Source: Oscheius sp. JU75
Lineage: Eukaryota; Nematoda; Chromadorea; Rhabditida; Rhabditidae
NCBI GenBank assembly: GCA_037178855.1
Contig: JASJZC010000002.1
Location: forward strand, 1,922,001-1,986,000
Reading direction: 5' to 3'
DNA: 64,000 bases
Position 1 is the first letter of the stretch; every line of letters starts with the position of its first letter. The position numbers and the translations under genes were made by a program. Positions 44,136 to 54,512 of the stretch are shown here, piece by piece. The notes under the pieces were generated by a model. It was not told the DNA's origin. It ran no database searches and saw only the letters and a list, made by a program, of their open reading frames with translations.

Positions 44136-44250
44136 GCGAATCTGTAGCTACGACAACCAAATGAGCAGTTAGCGCACGGCCTATCGTATTTGAAACCAAA
44201 TTTTTCCACCTTTGTGGGGTGTTCTCAGTATTTCAAGATGTCTATCATAA

Positions 44251-44766
44251 TATACTCATATGCAAAAGTTTGGCAACCCCCACTTTTTTTGCAGTAAAAG
44301 GGTCAAGAAGTATTTTGGACATCTGGGACCGTTCCCAAACGATTTCTCATGCCTCAAAATTTTTAGAAATTTTTTTTGACCCTTATCCGAGTCTGCTGGG
44401 GATTAGGGGGACCAATTTTTAAAAATCACCTTGTAGACCTTTTGAGTCAAAACTCCAAAGAGATTCTCGATTAGATTGCAATCGAGAGAGCAAGCCGGAC
44501 AGTCAATCGTATTGATATCATTAGCAGCCATCCACTGCTTTGTTCCATTGCTCACGTGACACGGGGCATTGTCTTGAACGAGTGAGTATCCATTTCCCTG
44601 GGGCGTATTCAAGAATGAAAAGAAAGTGTTGAGCCAGAATCTGCTGGTAATCTGAAACACTTAGTCGACCCGTAACGAAGTGAAGATCCAAGACTCCACC
44701 ACTGTGGAACGTTGAAAAAAAACACAAACTTTTACTGCAGTTGCCAAATTTTTGCACATGAGTATA
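44251..44766 (-). mobile_element. Tc1-like element, internally deleted
   Basis: Inverted ends (TATACTCATATGCAAAAG then TTTGGCAAC; and GTTGCCAAATTTTTGCAC then ATGAGTATA) flank TA dinucleotides. The minus-strand remnant encodes the central transposase: GGVLDLHFVTGRLSVSDYQ, LVQDNAPCHVSNGTKQW (second catalytic Asp), IDCPACSLDCNLIENLFGVL (catalytic Glu in IENL). The N-terminal DNA-binding part and first Asp are missing and there is a frame shift. Element length is 516 bases versus about 1.6 kb for full Tc1-like elements. Confidence 0.9.
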
Positions 44767-45107
44767 TGTTGAAATCAATTAGCAAAAAATAATATAAATC
44801 GTCAAGTTTTTGAACTTTTATAGTGTAAGGGCTTATTCTGCCAATACGTTCTTTCCGTAGGATCTTTGTAATCTACTTTTCTAGAGCTATATGGACCCGT
44901 TTGCGAAAAATGTCTCGCTTTAAGCATACCTGTCACAGGTAATACGTCAGCGATGCACAGCAAAAATTCAAAGTGATAATTTTATACAGTAGACTCGAAG
45001 GACAAGCCCGGCAAAAGTTGCTAACACACACTATTTCGAACCAGTTCATTGAGTTTCACAAATTGAATACAAATTGATGGATAAGAAAGAGCATTCGTCT
45101 TCAAAAT
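44767..45107. other. short intergenic stretch
   Basis: AT-rich unique DNA between the Tc1-like relic and the 3' end of the next minus-strand gene. Nothing is recognised. Confidence 0.5.
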
Positions 45108-47180
45108 TCAGGTAACCGTAGGATCATATGCCTTCAAAACGTCACCGAAAGCCTGGGGATCGAGGACAGCGTCGAGATCGGCCTTGTAGGAAGAGTAGTC
45201 AATTGGAAAGATTGGGGAGCTGTAGTTTTTCTGATAGACGATGAGGTCAGAGAGGGTGCTGATGTTGAATAGCATGGTGAACATGTCTCTGGAGTGTTCC
45301 CAATCAAAAATGATGACGAGGAAGCTAGTAGTTGTCTTATTTGGTACAAATATTAGATATTTGTTGGAGAGTTCGTTCTTTTCTATGACATAGTATTCTC
45401 CTACTGCTCTCAGAAAAATATTTATGTCCATGGATCCTTTGAACTTTCTGACTAGAAAGGGTTGAGTTGCTTGTCTCCAGTGCTGAAAAACACACGAACT
45501 GTATAGAATCTGTCTTTGTCAGTTTGCTAAAATTACCTCTACAATAATGACCGCGGCATTAGCACCTTGACTGAGCATAAGTAGATAATATTTCTCATAT
45601 GCCGAGAAGTCGTTATCTAGGGCACTTCTCACATCCAATGATCGAAACTTTAACTTTCTCGGTTCCTAAACTATGACTGTTTATATAACAGTATAGAAAC
45701 TACTAGATGTTTGTACGCGATGTGCCATTTTCTTAAGCTCATGCGATCAGTGAAACCAGTCTGCATCATTTCCCAGCCTTTCTCCTCCAATATGAGCTTC
45801 AGCGTTGGCCACTTCATCTGTTCCAGCAGCTTTCTGACGTATTCTTTCTTTACGTCAGAAAAGAAAGAATACGTCAGAAAGCTTTCTGACGATTTGAATC
45901 TGCTGAATGTGAAGGGAATAATTGTAGTTGCGTCCTTGATTCGCACGAATACTCCGCGGAACCATACCTTGCCTAAATACTCCGCGGAACCATACGTTAC
46001 CTAAAAATATTTTTGGATAGGTTTGATTTGGAATGCTTACAGGAAGGAAGATTTTGCGGAAACTGTACGCTAAGGCGACTGTTTCTGATCCGTTGTTGCA
46101 AATTTCAAGGTGACTGTTCCTGATCCGGACACTAAACTTGAAGCGGTTCTCGTTCAGAAGAGTGTTGACAATCTTGCTGAGTCTGTGAGATCGAGAGAAG
46201 GCACGAGAATGCATCTGAGTTTGACTTGGTTGAGAGAGATAGAGAGACAAACCTTTGCGAAGACTGCCAGCAGATCTTTTTGATTCAGGACGCCGAAATT
46301 CACTGGATCTGGCAAGGGTAGAGAGCACTGCCCGCGTTTCTCCAGAACCTCCAGATACTGTTCCTTCCAGTTTGAACACGTCTCTTGTGGTTTCATGTCG
46401 TCCATTCTCTGTCTCTTGGCTTCTACATCTTTGGAATCGTATCCTTTGAATATATTTTTGTTCTCAATGTATTGTCTGAGAAAGTCCCTTCTAGCCTCGA
46501 ACTCTTTATCACTGAGCTAAAAACAAAAGTTTGTGGAGGGAAACAAAAATGCTAACCTTGTAAACATGCACGTCGCTGTCAGTGAGTAAGTCTTCGGGGA
46601 AGAGTTGATTGGAGCTCCGATTCTTTTTGTTTTTGTTTTTATATTGATCGAAGTCTTCCGAAGATACAACATAATCCCCTTCCTTCGGACCTATAACTTG
46701 GTCGGAGCTCGGATCCTCTTCATCTATAACTTGGTCGAAGCTGTCCGGATCAAAAAGGTTTTCATATTGATCGAAGTCTTCTGAATATTCATCTTCATCC
46801 TCTTCCCCCGGACCTATAAATTGATCGGAGCTCCGATTCTTTTTGTTTTTATATTGATCGAAGTCTTCCGAAGATACATCATCATCCTCTTCCTCCGGAC
46901 CTATAACTCCGTCGGAGCTCGGATCCTCTTCATCTTCGTCGCTGTCAGTGAGCAAGTCTTCGGGGTAGAGTGTTTTAGAAACGTCTTCATCTTCGTCCTC
47001 CGAACTTAGATCTTGATCGAAGCTCCGTTTTCTTTCGTATTCCGAATTTACATCATAATCATCATCCTCTTCCTTCGGACCTGTATTTTGGTCGGAGCTC
47101 GGATCCTCTTCGTCTTCCGAAGATACAACATAACCCTCTTCCTCCGAACTAACATTTTTGTCCTTCCCGTTCGAGGCCAT
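45108..47180 (-). CDS. acidic-repeat family protein F1
   Basis: Six exons: 47180-46557, 46516-46253, 46214-46041, 46000-45704, 45665-45537 and 45482-45108. Exon 1 encodes a ~200-residue acidic N-terminus built from imperfect repeats (SSDQVIGPEEEDDDVSSEDF, DQYKNKKNRSSDQ). Exons 2-3 encode NFGVLNQKDLLAVFAK and MHSRAFSRSHRLSKIVNTLL, which could be an F-box-like helical region, though this is weak. The C-terminal part has a conserved FDWEHSRDMFTMLFNISTLS block shared with F2 and F3. Exon 4 contains a palindromic insertion (45830-45881) kept in frame and a 19-base direct repeat (CGCGGAACCATAC at 45955-45998). No family name can be given. It is the first of three tandem copies. Confidence 0.75.
45830..45881. 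repeat. in-frame palindrome within F1 exon 4
   Basis: The arms CTTTCTGACGTATTCTTTCT (45830-45849) and AGAAAGAATACGTCAGAAAG (45862-45881) are perfect complements around a 12-base centre, and CTTTCTGACG occurs once more at 45882-45891. The insert keeps the reading frame open and replaces about a dozen residues present in F3 (KGLRWTELDVFN) with about 20 new ones. Confidence 0.9.
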
Positions 47181-47365
47181 CCTGAATCATACTTTTTTTT
47201 AATTAGCATGGCAAACTAGAAGAAGTCAAACAGTTCAAAATGCAAAAGAGAACTGGCCTGTTCCCACAGGAACTTTAGAGACTGCTTTGGCCGAGGAAAA
47301 GGCTCAAAGAGTAAGAGATAGATACCAAAGAAAGGACAAAACAGAGATTGAACCAATAAGTTGGA

Positions 47366-48290
47366 CTAATTGGCATCTAAATGACCATAGCTTTTGAGAA
47401 GCTGCTCGAAAGCCAGAGGGTCAAGTGGGCCGTCAATGTCGCACAAATAGACGGAATGATCGATTGGGGGATCCCCCCCGATGAGCATATATGGTTTTTG
47501 GGGGACAATGAGGTCAGAAAACGAACGTACGTCAAATAGGACTCTACAGCGTGAGTCCTCTATGAAAGAGACGAGGTAACTGTTGTCTATACAGTGGAAA
47601 CTTCCAGGCATCTGTATATTCGCAAAAGATATTTGGCTACAGCATTGGCCAAATTAGTCCGTGTCTCGATTGACAGGTAGCCATTTAGCTTCTTCGCCCT
47701 GTACGTATCTCGCCCACTTTTCCATTTCTAAAAACAAATCGTAAACCCCCTGTTTTTTTTCGGTTACCTCTATAATTCCTATAATTTCACCTGTGGTCCA
47801 AACATACTTCTACACTCCTTCAGCTGAAGCCAGGACTTCTTCCAATGAAACCGGGTCGTAACATTCAAAGGAGAGTTCTCTCGGCTCCTGAATACAGTCC
47901 TATTATAGACGGTGCTGAACTTACAAGACTGCCAGCTGCAAGGCAACTAAACCTTTGTGAAACAGCCTCACTCCCTGGTTCTTCATCCATGGCTTTACAG
48001 CCCACTTGTCCGAGTGCTTCATTCTCAATTTGAGCCCCAGACTTGGCCAGGTTGAAAAAATCTAGTTCAGTCTATCTTAGACCTTTAATTTTTCGGAAAG
48101 TGAAAGGTCGACGACTTTTCAACGATTCTGTCAGTACCGCCGGAACTAGAATCGAAATCGCGAGAGAATTTGAATAACTAGGAAAGAGGTTGAACATACT
48201 AGGGATGAACTTACTCGATGAAATCGGCCACTCGGCCTCCAGCAAGTGCGAATATCCAGGGCACCATTCCTGATCCGATTCCGATTACCT
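47366..48290 (-). pseudogene. F-family copy F2, inactivated
   Basis: Homologous to the 3' half of F3 and F1. The terminal exon (FDVRSFSDLIVPQKPYMLIG, DGPLDPLAFEQLL) is preserved, but a frame shift lies near 47600. The preceding exon has a stop after EEVLASAEGV where F3 reads EEVLASVERV. The exon near 47990-48050 is shifted relative to F3. No acidic N-terminal exon is present. The donor after IIGIIE is GT here but GC in F3. Confidence 0.75.
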
Positions 48291-48359
48291 GTCAAACGAG
48301 ACAATCATAACAATTACTTCCACTTGAAATTACCAAAGTTGCAAATATTCCATTGAAGT

Positions 48360-48720
48360 AAAGAGGAGTATCTCTCACTTGACAAGAAATCGTAATTCCC
48401 AGCAGTTCGAGTCCCTGTAGCTCCTCTCTAGACAGCTGGTTCTTCTCATCGTTCTGTATCGTCGTCTGTTCGCCCGACTACTATCATGCGCTTCGGATGA
48501 GAACGTCGTTTGTCATCAAAGGAGTCAAAGAATTCCAGTCGAAGCCAGGTCTACCAGGAGGCGGACTACCACAGAGTATGCTCAGAAGGCGGTTATTCTC
48601 AACGGAACCAAGGTCAATGAAACCATAAAACTAGCCCTTCAACTCTGCTCAACAGGACCTCGCTCAATGGGACTATAGTAGCTCCTACTAGAAGTCTCAA
48701 TGGAAGGAAAGGATCATGTG
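48360..48720 (+). repeat. dispersed repeat family A, copy 4
   Basis: It begins TCTCACTTGACAAGAAATCG (compare 9766-9785), contains the block encoding the signal-like run (TTCTTCATCG-type) and ends with the NGTIVAPTRSLNG-coding block, which in reverse orientation recurs at 60270-60350. It lies between F2 and F3. Confidence 0.55.
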
Positions 48721-48917
48721 TACATACTCGCTTCGATCGTCCTCGGGCCATTCGTCTTTGTTCAGGGCGTGTTTGTATGTCCAAATGGCGCGAAATCGAT
48801 GAATTCAAACGCGGATTTTTTGTTTCCAAAGCGAAGACTGTTACCTAGAATCTGCAAGTGTTCAGTCTGCTGTTGTACAAAACTCTTTATGGTAAATGAG
48901 GAGATGAGAAGCGAAAT

Positions 48918-50597
48918 TTAATAACATATCAAAGGACCAACATACTGGAAAGGTTCATAGCATTCAAGAAGCTGCTCTAAAGCCAGAGGATCAAGTGGGC
49001 CGTCAACGTCGCCTGAATAGGTGGAATAATTGATTGGGGGATACCTTCCGATGATCATATTTTTTTGGTGAACAATGAGGTCACACAACGAACGTACGTC
49101 GAATAGGACTGTATAGCGTAAGCTCTCTCTGAACAATACGAGGTAACTATTATCTAAGTTCGGGACAAATGTTATATAGTAACGACGATGTCCAGACATA
49201 TTCGCGCCGCCTAAGCCAAAAGTATGACATTCGGGTACTGCGTTGGCCCAATCAGTATTGCCTGACAGGTAGCCGCTTAGCTTCTTCGTCCTGTACGTAT
49301 CTCTCCCGCTCTTCCATTTCTAAAAACAAACGGTAAATTCCCTGTGTTTTTTTCAGTTGCCTCTATAATTCCTATAACGCCACCTCCGGTCCAATCATCA
49401 AAATCCCGCACTCTTTCAACTGAAGCCAGGACTTCTTCCAATGAAACCGGGTCGTAACATTGAAAGGAGAGTTTTCTCGGCTTCTGAATACAGTTCTATT
49501 ATAGACAGTGCTGAACTTACAAGACTACGAACCAGCTGCAAGGCAACTAAACCTTTGTCAAACAGCTTCACTCCTTGGTTCTCCATCCATGGCTTTACAG
49601 CCCACTTGTCCGAGTGGTCCACTTCCATTTCGAGCTTCAGACTTGGCCACTTCATCTGATTGAACACATCCAGTTCAGTCCATCGTAGACCTTTAATTCT
49701 TCGAAAAGTGAAAGGGACTATTGACGATTTTTCAATGATTTCGTCAATACCAGAATCGAAATCGCGAGAGAATTTGAATAACTAGGAAAGAGTTTCACAT
49801 GGTAGAGATGAACTCACTCGATGAAGTCGGTCTTTCTGGCCATATTGAATATCCAGGGCACCATTCCTGATCCGAACACAGAACTTGCTGTGGTGGGACG
49901 TCAGGAGAGCACTCACACTCTTGCACAGCCGGTGAGCCCTGGCAAAGGCCCGGGAATGCATCTGAATGTATTTATAGAGGGTAGAATACAACAGAGAGAC
50001 ACAGAGACAAGACGAGGAGGGACAAACTACAAACCTTCGAAAAGACGGCCAAGAGATCCTTTTGAGTTAATGCACCAAGACTTGTAGAATCTGGTAGCCC
50101 TAGTGAATAGTTCTCTCGCTTCTCCAGAAATCCGAGTTGCAGCTGCTTCCAGTATGCGTTATGTTCAGCAATTTCCTGCAGTATTTCTTCTTCACCATAA
50201 TAGTAGCCATAACATTTCCTCCTCGCAGGGCTTTGAAAATCAACAATACTGTTCTCCTCAATGTACTTCAGTAAGAAAATCTTTCTCAACTTAAACTCTT
50301 CATCACTAAGCTGAACTGAATTTCAGTACTGAAAATATAAATGACTACCTTTTCCAAGTGAACGGGACTGTCAGTGTAAAAGTCCTCGGGAAAGACTTGA
50401 CTAAAGATCCAATATTTCTCCGGATCCTCTTCCGAGCTCATATACAGATCGTCATCATCTAGAGAACCTATGTTTTCATCCTTCTCGCCTAATTTCATAT
50501 CTTCGGCGTCCGACCTAATCTCTTGGCCTTTTCCATTAGAGCTGTTGCTCCGGCTCTCTTCGTTCTCCAAACTGACATCTTCTTCGTTTGGATCCAT
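48918..50597 (-). CDS. acidic-repeat family protein F3
   Basis: The most intact short member. Exon 1 (50597-50349) encodes a Glu/Asp/Ser-rich N-terminus (MDPNEEDVSLENEESRSNSS), about 85 residues against ~205 in F1. Then follow LSDEEFKLRKIFLLKYIEEN, ALTQKDLLAVFSK, MHSRAFARAHRLCKSVSALL, VPFTFRRIKGLRWTELDVFN, KLSFQCYDPVSLEEVLASV and a last exon ending DGPLDPLALEQLLECYEPF. Intron positions match F1. One intron, after GVIGIIE near 49365, starts with GC instead of GT. The role is unknown; a possible F-box-like segment in the middle would suggest an adaptor, but the match is weak. Confidence 0.75.
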
Positions 50598-50799
50598 GTT
50601 CGCTCAAAATCTGGAATACCAGTTCGGTAACTTTTATGAAAACAATAAAGTACGAAGAAGGAAAACTATGTTTGAGGGGTGAACAGACGCTGGATAGGAA
50701 ACGTATTTCTCAATCGCAATTGTAGGTTTTGGCCTATATTGATACGATGAATTTGACAGAGAGAAAGAAACATATGCATTTTCTCATCACTATCCCAGA

Positions 50800-50990
50800 A
50801 AATTACTACTCTGCTCTCTGGAGAAAGGTTAGCTCCCGTCTCTATCACTGAACAAGTAGCCTGCCATAAGGAAACCACAGAGAAGTGGGACAGAAACATT
50901 ACGGATGCTGACCGCAAGTGTTCGAACAACCTCAACTCGAAGCTGTGCAGCTGAAGGCGAAAAGACCGGCAAGAAAGGAAAAATGATCGA
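50800..50990 (+). pseudogene. 5' fragment of the pseudokinase gene
   Basis: It carries the same noncoding first exon as the intact gene (TACTCTGCTCTCTGGA), an intron starting GTTAGC, and the beginning of the coding exon (RNITDADRKC, EGEKTGKKGK), then a stop. About 45 residues' worth survives. The presence of the intron shows DNA-level duplication. Confidence 0.75.
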
Positions 50991-51115
50991 GTAGAAAAAA
51001 GGGAACGAGATTAGGATAGGAAAGTGGTAGGGTGACGATTGTGCTACAATTGTGCAGAGAGACCGGCAACAGGCCACTTAATTTAGGACGTTAAATTCCA
51101 TCAAGAGAGAAAAGA

Positions 51116-51206
51116 AGAGAGCTCTCGATGCTGTGTAGGCAGAGACAAACACTCAAAGTGGGTGGCCTACTGTTTGTCTCTGCCCACACAGCATCGAGAA
51201 CTCTCT
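51116..51206. repeat. hairpin, 35-base arms
   Basis: The arms 51116-51150 (core TCTCGATGCTGTGT) and 51172-51206 (core ACACAGCATCGAGA) pair with two mismatches over 35 bases around a 21-base loop. It lies just downstream of a decayed RING-family first exon (minus strand). Confidence 0.85.
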
Positions 51207-51374
51207 CCTTTTCGCCTTCATCACCTGTTCGGTGGTTTTATTGAACAAGGAACAAAAACTCTCCAAGGAGCAAAAGCAAGCAAAACTTTCTTTTCAATTA
51301 AAGCAATCAAAACAGTAACTTGCCAACTCAAAAAGTTTCTTCTTGCATTAGCTTGGCTCTGGCTAGCTTACAGC

Positions 51375-51452
51375 TCCCTTTTTCTTCGGAGGCTCCTAGA
51401 CAGTGCCAGTGGCCTGTCTCTTGAAAGAGGTTGATCCGGAGCGAAGACTCAT
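51375..51452 (-). pseudogene. first-exon relic of the RING family
   Basis: The minus strand reads MSLRSGSTSFKRQATGTV, a stop, then EPPKKKGAVS, matching the start of the RING gene at 54513 (MNLRSKRKSTDAVQEPVKKG) in layout. A possible polyadenylation signal (TTCAATAAAACC) lies near 51240. No other exons follow. Confidence 0.5.
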
Positions 51453-51459
51453 CTTGAGA

Positions 51460-52164
51460 GAGGTGGAGTGGACCGACCGATGGATGTTGAATGAACAAGA
51501 AGGGAAGCTGTTAGGCAAGATTTTGGAAAGCAAGAAGCTGTCGTGAGACTCTTAAAGTGAGTGTCTCGCTATTGCGCTCAAGCGCCCAAAGTTGGTGCGC
51601 ACAGTTAAGGTTATCAGTGTAGGTTTTCAGCTCTTCTATGCTGCTTGTCACAATGAGCGCCATAAAATGAATTAGATCAAACCAAAAAGAAAAGAAGAAT
51701 GTTCAGAAATAGTTAAATTTTGGTATTTTTGAGCTTTACACGCATTTTTACTACCTAATTCTATTTCATTCTCTTTTTCCTTGTATGTAAAAGTAGAGAA
51801 TTGGTGCGCGAAACACGGTAGACTCGCGCCAAAGTGTTTCGTAGCCAGACACTCGCTTTAAAGTGAACTCACATGTCTCCAAAACTGTCAAGCCTTTGAT
51901 CAAGACACAGTCTGCGAGAGACAAAAAGACCCAGGCTATTCCGACATGGGAAGGACATATATTGAGATAGAACAAGAGTGCGAGAGACAGTAGACGACAG
52001 TTAAGTGTGAGGTCACTTTAAAGCGAGTTCGATAGTTAGAAGAGCACGGTGTTGGTAAAGAACTAGCTGACAGATTCGGGGTGACATGAAATCTTAGGAG
52101 GCTGACAGACAGAGTAAGTGCACGAAAGACTCCTGTTAACTATATGCATGGTTGTGACAGTCCT
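51460..52164. other. stretch with short inverted repeat and pogo-like relic
   Basis: CGCTTTAAAGTGAACTCACA (about 51852) and its near complement TGTGAGGTCACTTTAAAGCG (about 52007) form an imperfect inverted repeat. Just after it the plus strand can be read as LEEHGVGKELADRFGVT, which resembles the helix-turn-helix of pogo-type transposases, before a stop. No complete gene is seen. Confidence 0.4.
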
Positions 52165-52743
52165 TCAAAAAATCGGCTCAGGAGTGGCAGCCACATTGCC
52201 AAAGTTATTCTTAGCCTGCTTCTCAATAGTCTTCTCTTCCTTGATCTCCTTATAAGCCATCAGTCCAGTGATAATAACAGCAGTGATGTCAACTGTGTGT
52301 AGGATAGTGCAGAACAGAACAGTCACTGCGTACGGTGGATGAGCCAGATCAAAAATAAGGTTTAAATAGCTGGGTAGGATTAGCATTGTCTGAACGAGGG
52401 GCTAGACGAATGACATTGAATTGGCATACACTGAGAACCAAGTTGGGAACAAGGAGTCTGTGATGGCGTTTGAAAATACCGAAAAGGTTGAGAGTTCCTG
52501 TGATCAGAATGGAGCCAGTCGTCAGGCCTGTGACAGAGTATATGATTCTGAAATAGAATTGGCGGAGAGAGAGACAGAGACTCACATGTCTATTTTCTTC
52601 AATCCCTTGATCGCACGAATTCCCTTGACAAGAGCAGTAATGGCTCTACCCGCTGTTTCCAGATTCAGTACGATTTGGATGACAGTGAAGAAGAAGAGAA
52701 GGTTGTTCCCAGTGGACAGATTGAAGGGGTTGAGCAATTTCAT
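52165..52743 (-). CDS. four-transmembrane family protein D0
   Basis: Three exons, 52743-52586, 52547-52430 and 52389-52165, encode about 166 residues. The protein begins MKLLNPFNLSTGNNLLFFFT and has four hydrophobic segments: LLFFFTVIQIVLNL, YSVTGLTTGSILITGTLNLF, MLILPSYLNLIFDLAH and VDITAVIITGLMAYKEI. It has a charged tail ending EPIF. The intron positions and the motifs HRLLVPNLVLSV and FDLAHPPY match D1 (KRLLLPNVVLS, FVLAHPATG). It is divergent from D1 across a 196-base shared upstream region. Function unknown. Confidence 0.7.
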
Positions 52744-52939
52744 CCTTGCCCGGTGTCGTGCGAATCTAAACAGCCAGTTTGACTCTGCTGGTAGCAGCAG
52801 GCAAACTGACTGTTTAGATTCGCACGAAACCCTATACCCGAGCGACCCCCTCTCCAAAAAAACTCTAAATTGTGATGATATCTAATCTGCCGTTCTAAAC
52901 AGTTCATCCTAGGTCGGAAACCATTCAATCTTCATCCCG
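52744..52939. promoter_or_regulatory. shared upstream region of D0 and D1 with hairpin
   Basis: The divergent genes D0 (minus) and D1 (plus) share this 196-base spacer. It contains a hairpin with 26-base arms, 52756-52781 (TCGTGCGAATCTAAACAG..) and 52802-52827, one mismatch, around a 20-base loop. The D1-side half (TTCTAAACAG, CTAGGTCGGAAACCATTCA) recurs upstream of D2 at 53797-53848. Confidence 0.55.
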
Positions 52940-53491
52940 ATGCCGTGTCCGAACCTCTCCCCAAAGAAGAAGAGACTCCTTTTGGTGACTGCTACTCAGA
53001 CGATCGTACTAACTATCTTAGCCATCTATCTCGGTTCTGTCATTCTGCTTACACTAGAACATTGGGAAGCCATCCCTTTCAGACATTTCGTCTTGTACTA
53101 GTTAGTTGTCCAGGCCTCTGAAATACTAAAAATTATTCAGCTTCACTCCACTCATCAGTGTCATTTTGGCGACCGCTTTCCTATGTACCACCGCCTGTAC
53201 CTTTTTTGGAATTTTCTCAAAGGACAAAAGACTACTTCTCCCGAACGTCGTCCTGTCTGTAAGATACGCTGAGTCATTTCGATGCAAAACAATCTTCAGC
53301 TAATGATATTACTTCCATTCCTAATTTACACCATATTCGTATTGGCACATCCTGCTACGGGCTTGCTACATACCTTTAGCATTGTTCTCATCACATCTCA
53401 GCTGGCACTGTCCATTTATACTGGAGGTGATTTATACCATGAATGCAAACAGTTGGAGAAAAGAGAGGGGACGGGCTTGGTTCAATTGTAA
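52940..53491 (+). CDS. four-transmembrane family protein D1
   Basis: Exons 52940-53094, 53141-53258 and 53300-53491 join in phase to 154 residues. The start MPCPNLSPKKKRLLLVTATQ places a basic cluster before TM1. TM2 is in exon 2 (LISVILATAFLCTTACTFFG), and TM3 and TM4 in exon 3 (LMILLPFLIYTIFVLAH and FSIVLITSQLALSIYTGG). The tail is YHECKQLEKREG. The organisation matches the decayed copy at 18408-19080. It looks intact. Similarity to small nematode multi-pass membrane families is architectural only. Confidence 0.75.
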
Positions 53492-53849
53492 TCGTATAAA
53501 AATAAATAAACTGTGAATTGTCCAAAACACTATTTCTATGTCTCTCTGTATCTCTCTAAAGAACTGCTACTAGAGAATCTGCACAGCCGCCTGTTATCAA
53601 TGCTGTCGAGATGGACAGCAAAAATCGTTGCAGATCGCTAATTTAGAATAACCGCAGTTGTATCCGCAGTCTGTCACCTTGTCCGGTTTTTAAACTATGT
53701 CTGCAAATTCTTTCTTTTCACCGTCAGTTTTTCCGACAATATCAAATGACAGATAGTTTTTTCATTGAAAAACTCAAAATTGTGAGCAAATCAAATCTAC
53801 CGTTCTAAACAGACCATTCTAGGCCGAAAACCATTCACTCCTCTCTGCG

Positions 53850-54295
53850 ATGCCTTGCCCGAATCTCTCTCCAAAGAAGAAGAGACTGCTTCTTGTGCCT
53901 TAACTCAAACACTGCTGGTCCTTTGCTACGCCAACGTTTATTTCATCCTCCCAGTTGTTTTCGAATCATTTCAGAATGCCCCAACTAGGATTTCATATCC
54001 TACCTGTGAGTTACTCATACTACTTTGAGTTTTAATGAGGGATAAGAGACTACTAATCCCGAATTTTTTCATGTCGGTAAATTCTCTGCGCCAGGCCAGA
54101 ATCACACACGATGTTCTGCTTATGCTCGTCCTCCCCTTCTTCATTTACACAACATACGTAGCGAGCCATCCTTACGTGGGAATGACTAAAACGATCGAAA
54201 CCCTCATCACAACCAGGCAGTTAGCTCTGTCAGGCTACTGCGGGTGGGACGCTCACGACGATTCAAGCAGATGGAGAAAAGCGAGAGAAACATAG
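53850..54295 (+). pseudogene. four-transmembrane family copy D2, truncated
   Basis: Starts like D1 (MPCPNLSPKKKRLLLVP) but meets a stop immediately. A one-base shift restores LTQTLLVLCYANVYFI. The exon carrying TM2 is deleted, and the sequence passes to DKRLLIPNFFMSV and then to the C-terminal exon (LMLVLPFFIYTTYVASHPYV, ALSGYCGWDAHDD). The C-terminal exon is open, so loss may be recent. A tandem copy of D1 with a shared 5' flank. Confidence 0.7.
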
Positions 54296-54512
54296 AAATC
54301 GTTGTACTGAAATCGTCCAGTTAATAGATTGTGAATGACTCTCTGTCTCTCTAAATCTAAATCACTAAAGCAATCAAAATATCGATTTTGCATTGTATTT
54401 CTGGTACGATAAAAGCTTTTATAATAATTTTAGAATTTCGTAACAGACGCATACAGCGCGTCATTTTAGATAACTCATCCGCTCGACTCCGTTCAAATCT
54501 CTCGTACCCAAG

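Noticed and set aside
46821-47219. Plus-strand frames opposite F1 exon 1
   Set aside because: Hydrophobic shadows of the acidic repeat read on the other strand.
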